A stretch of 64,000 bases of DNA from Hyphomonas sp. TMED17 (GTDB taxonomy: Bacteria; Pseudomonadota; Alphaproteobacteria; Caulobacterales; Hyphomonadaceae), in assembly GCA_002172915.1 (NCBI GenBank), contig NHBW01000006.1:569210-633209 (forward strand), in the 5' to 3' direction. Positions 62,700 to 64,000 of the stretch are shown in pieces. A program made the translations under genes and the position numbers. Position 1 is the stretch's first letter, and every line of letters begins with the position of its first letter. A model generated the notes under the pieces. The model worked only from the letters and a program-made list of their open reading frames with translations. It was not told where the DNA came from and ran no database searches.

Positions 62700-63859
62700 T
62701 TCATTTCCTTAGGATCTGCAAGGTCTAGAAAAATTTCGAAAGCGGCGCCGGGCCCGGCGTCGGGAGCGAGCCTGATAGACTTGCCGTGGGCATATAAAAT
62801 GGCATGCGCAATCGACAGGCCCATACCCATGCCATGCGGTTTCGTTGATGCGAATGCATTGAATAGCGATCCTTGAATCTCGGGCGGGATACCGGGTCCG
62901 TTATCACTAATCCTGATGCTTGCCGTATCTGACCCAACAATCTTAGACGATACAGTAATGCATGGATTTTCGGTCCTTTCTAAGGCCTCCCGGGCATTGT
63001 TAAGAAGGTTAAGAATAACCTGGCTGATTTGCAGGGGATCAGCCATGACCAAGATCAGCTTCGGAGACGGTCCAAGCACGATCTTGGGCGCGTTTGAGCC
63101 GAAGCTTAATCGGGCTGAGGATACGGCATCATCAATTATGGTATTCAGATAGACCGACTGCACGTCCATTGTTCCGGTTGAAACATAATTCCGGATTTTT
63201 TGGCCAATCCCTGCAGCCCTAAAGACCTGTGAGCGGGCGCGGGCAAGAATGTTGCGGGCATCGGTTGTTTTTGCGAGCGCTTGCTTTTCCAGCTGGTCAA
63301 TCGCGATATCGATATAGTTAGTGATTGCGTCTAAGGGCTGGTTCAATTCGTGTGCAATGCCGCCTGCCATGCTGCCGACAGCACTGAGGCGGTTAAAATT
63401 TTCAAACTCGGTGTCAATTCTGTCGACGAGACGTTGCGTTGAATGCTGTGTTGCGGCGTCTCTGGTATAGGCGACAAATAATTTCTGTCCCGAAATATAG
63501 ATTTCGCCAATATGCAGTTCGACAGGCACAATGCTGCCATTGGCTCTCCTGCCTTCCACAAGACGACCGCGTCCAATCGCTTTGCGTTGGCCTGATTTCA
63601 TATAATTTACTAGATATTGATCGTGCTGACTGCTGTTCGGTTCCGGCATCAGAAGACAGACATTTTTCCCGATAATGTCGACCGAGCGGTAGCCGAATAT
63701 CTGTTCTGCTGCTTCTCCGAACGCAATTATTTCACCGGCATTATCTGTTACAATTAGGTTGTCCGGAATTTTCCCTAATTTACCGCATAATAGGTTTGAC
63801 AACCGCTCCTTATCGGTACGGACATTGGTGTGGTTTCTTGTCGGTATAGGTCTTCGCAA
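62696..63859 (-). CDS. PAS sensor histidine kinase (FixL-like, no heme ligand)
   Basis: A 387-residue kinase. A PAS domain (about 30-130: DNLIVTDNAGEIIAFGEAAEQIFGY and IIGKNVCLLMPEP) is followed by HisKA with the phospho-His in GGIAHELNQPLDA and an HATPase domain (QVILNLLNNAREAL, ISDNGPGIP, HGMGMGLSIAHAILYAHGK). The pattern is that of FixL. In FixL the proximal heme His precedes IGIGR; here that region reads RKAIGRGR, with Lys at the aligned place, so heme oxygen sensing is unlikely. No transmembrane helix is seen. The start is a TTG at 63859 since no ATG or GTG is available; a TTG about 20 codons in is an alternative. Confidence 0.88.
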   Translation of the reverse strand: MRRPIPTRNHTNVRTDKERLSNLLCGKLGKIPDNLIVTDNAGEIIAFGEAAEQIFGYRSVDIIGKNVCLLMPEPNSSQHDQYLVNYMKSGQRKAIGRGRLVEGRRANGSIVPVELHIGEIYISGQKLFVAYTRDAATQHSTQRLVDRIDTEFENFNRLSAVGSMAGGIAHELNQPLDAITNYIDIAIDQLEKQALAKTTDARNILARARSQVFRAAGIGQKIRNYVSTGTMDVQSVYLNTIIDDAVSSARLSFGSNAPKIVLGPSPKLILVMADPLQISQVILNLLNNAREALERTENPCITVSSKIVGSDTASIRISDNGPGIPPEIQGSLFNAFASTKPHGMGMGLSIAHAILYAHGKSIRLAPDAGPGAAFEIFLDLADPKEMK

Positions 63860-63956
63860 TAGGGGCTCTCTTACCGTTGAAAACGGTCAGGTTGAAGTTT
63901 TCCCCCACACTAAAGCGTTGCATTTCTCCTAGGGTTTGCTTTTCAGAAGCTTCATA

Positions 63957-64000
63957 ATGCCTGAAAAGTCCGTTTCTGACAGCCCAAAATCATTTAGGGA
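63957..64000 (+). CDS. Possible gene start cut by window end
   Basis: An ATG at 63957 opens a frame (MPEKSVSDSPKSF) that runs off the window. No strong ribosome site precedes it and only 14 codons are visible, so it is a tentative divergent neighbour of the kinase gene. A 6-base inverted repeat ACCGTT-GAA-AACGGT (63873-63887) lies in the shared spacer. Confidence 0.3.
   Translation, partial: MPEKSVSDSPKSFR

Noticed and set aside
1..64000. CRISPR array, prophage, IS element or rRNA operon
   Set aside because: No regularly spaced direct repeats, transposase, integrase, phage structural genes or rRNA sequence were found on either strand.

Overview
The window reads as a contiguous stretch of chromosome from an alphaproteobacterium of moderate GC. 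The evidence is the carA / yqeY-dnaG-rpoD arrangement, a DnaG whose zinc-ligand cysteines are degenerate, a CC0125/CC1285-type lipoprotein, an ArsR-methyltransferase gene heading a metF / split-metH operon, a LiuR-like MerR gene beside beta-oxidation genes, and a FixL/FixJ-like pair. I would lean to the Caulobacterales/Hyphomonadales/Parvularculales side, but the sequence alone does not settle the order. I see no prophage, insertion sequence, CRISPR array or rRNA operon.

Layout. 1-4.5 kb: a BON-domain lipoprotein cut by the window edge, yraN and rsmI on the minus strand, diverging from an LppC-like lipoprotein, then a DUF1232 protein and an SDR dehydrogenase. 4.6-12.8 kb: single metabolic or housekeeping genes (methyltransferase, lipoprotein, GST, aldehyde dehydrogenase, YaiI-type protein, nitrilase-family amidase, ATP-dependent DNA ligase, TspO-like membrane protein). 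13-21.2 kb: a fatty-acyl/branched-chain-acyl degradation cluster: MerR regulator, two acyl-CoA dehydrogenases separated by a decayed GNAT acetyltransferase, thioesterase, thiolase and a FadJ-type bifunctional enzyme. Two near-identical sites with three ACGT-like cores precede the regulator and the second dehydrogenase. 21.3-23.5 kb: UspA, a hypothetical protein, a strongly folded intergenic element and a LolA-like protein. 23.7-30.2 kb: carA diverging from yqeY-dnaG-rpoD-sirtuin. 30.2-40.7 kb: amino-acid permease, panD, SIMPL protein, a CAU tRNA, free-Met-sulfoxide reductase, DUF1330-carboxylesterase and DPP4-NUDIX pairs, and ettA.

40.7-46.8 kb is a five-gene methionine-cycle operon (ArsR-methyltransferase, metF, N-terminal half of methionine synthase, gamma-glutamylcyclotransferase-like gene, C-terminal half of methionine synthase). 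Three junctions are 4-base ATGA overlaps, one is an abutting TGA-ATG, and a perfect 8-6-8 inverted repeat lies just before the first start codon. 46.9-48.3 kb: mlaA-mlaC. 48.4-53.3 kb: a single-chain acyl-CoA carboxylase coupled to an acyl-CoA synthetase. 53.7-57.9 kb: an RND efflux pair. 58.1-59.9 kb: VanX-like dipeptidase and proC. 59.9-63.9 kb: a sodium/solute symporter with its DUF4212 small subunit, preceded by a two-component pair whose response regulator has its start codon out of frame with its receiver domain across a six-A run.

The strongest leads are the response-regulator frameshift, the methionine operon with its operator and its inserted cyclotransferase, the three-core regulatory sites plus GNAT pseudogene in the beta-oxidation cluster, and the possible pseudoknot at 22.5 kb. 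None of them is proven to be a new system from sequence alone.
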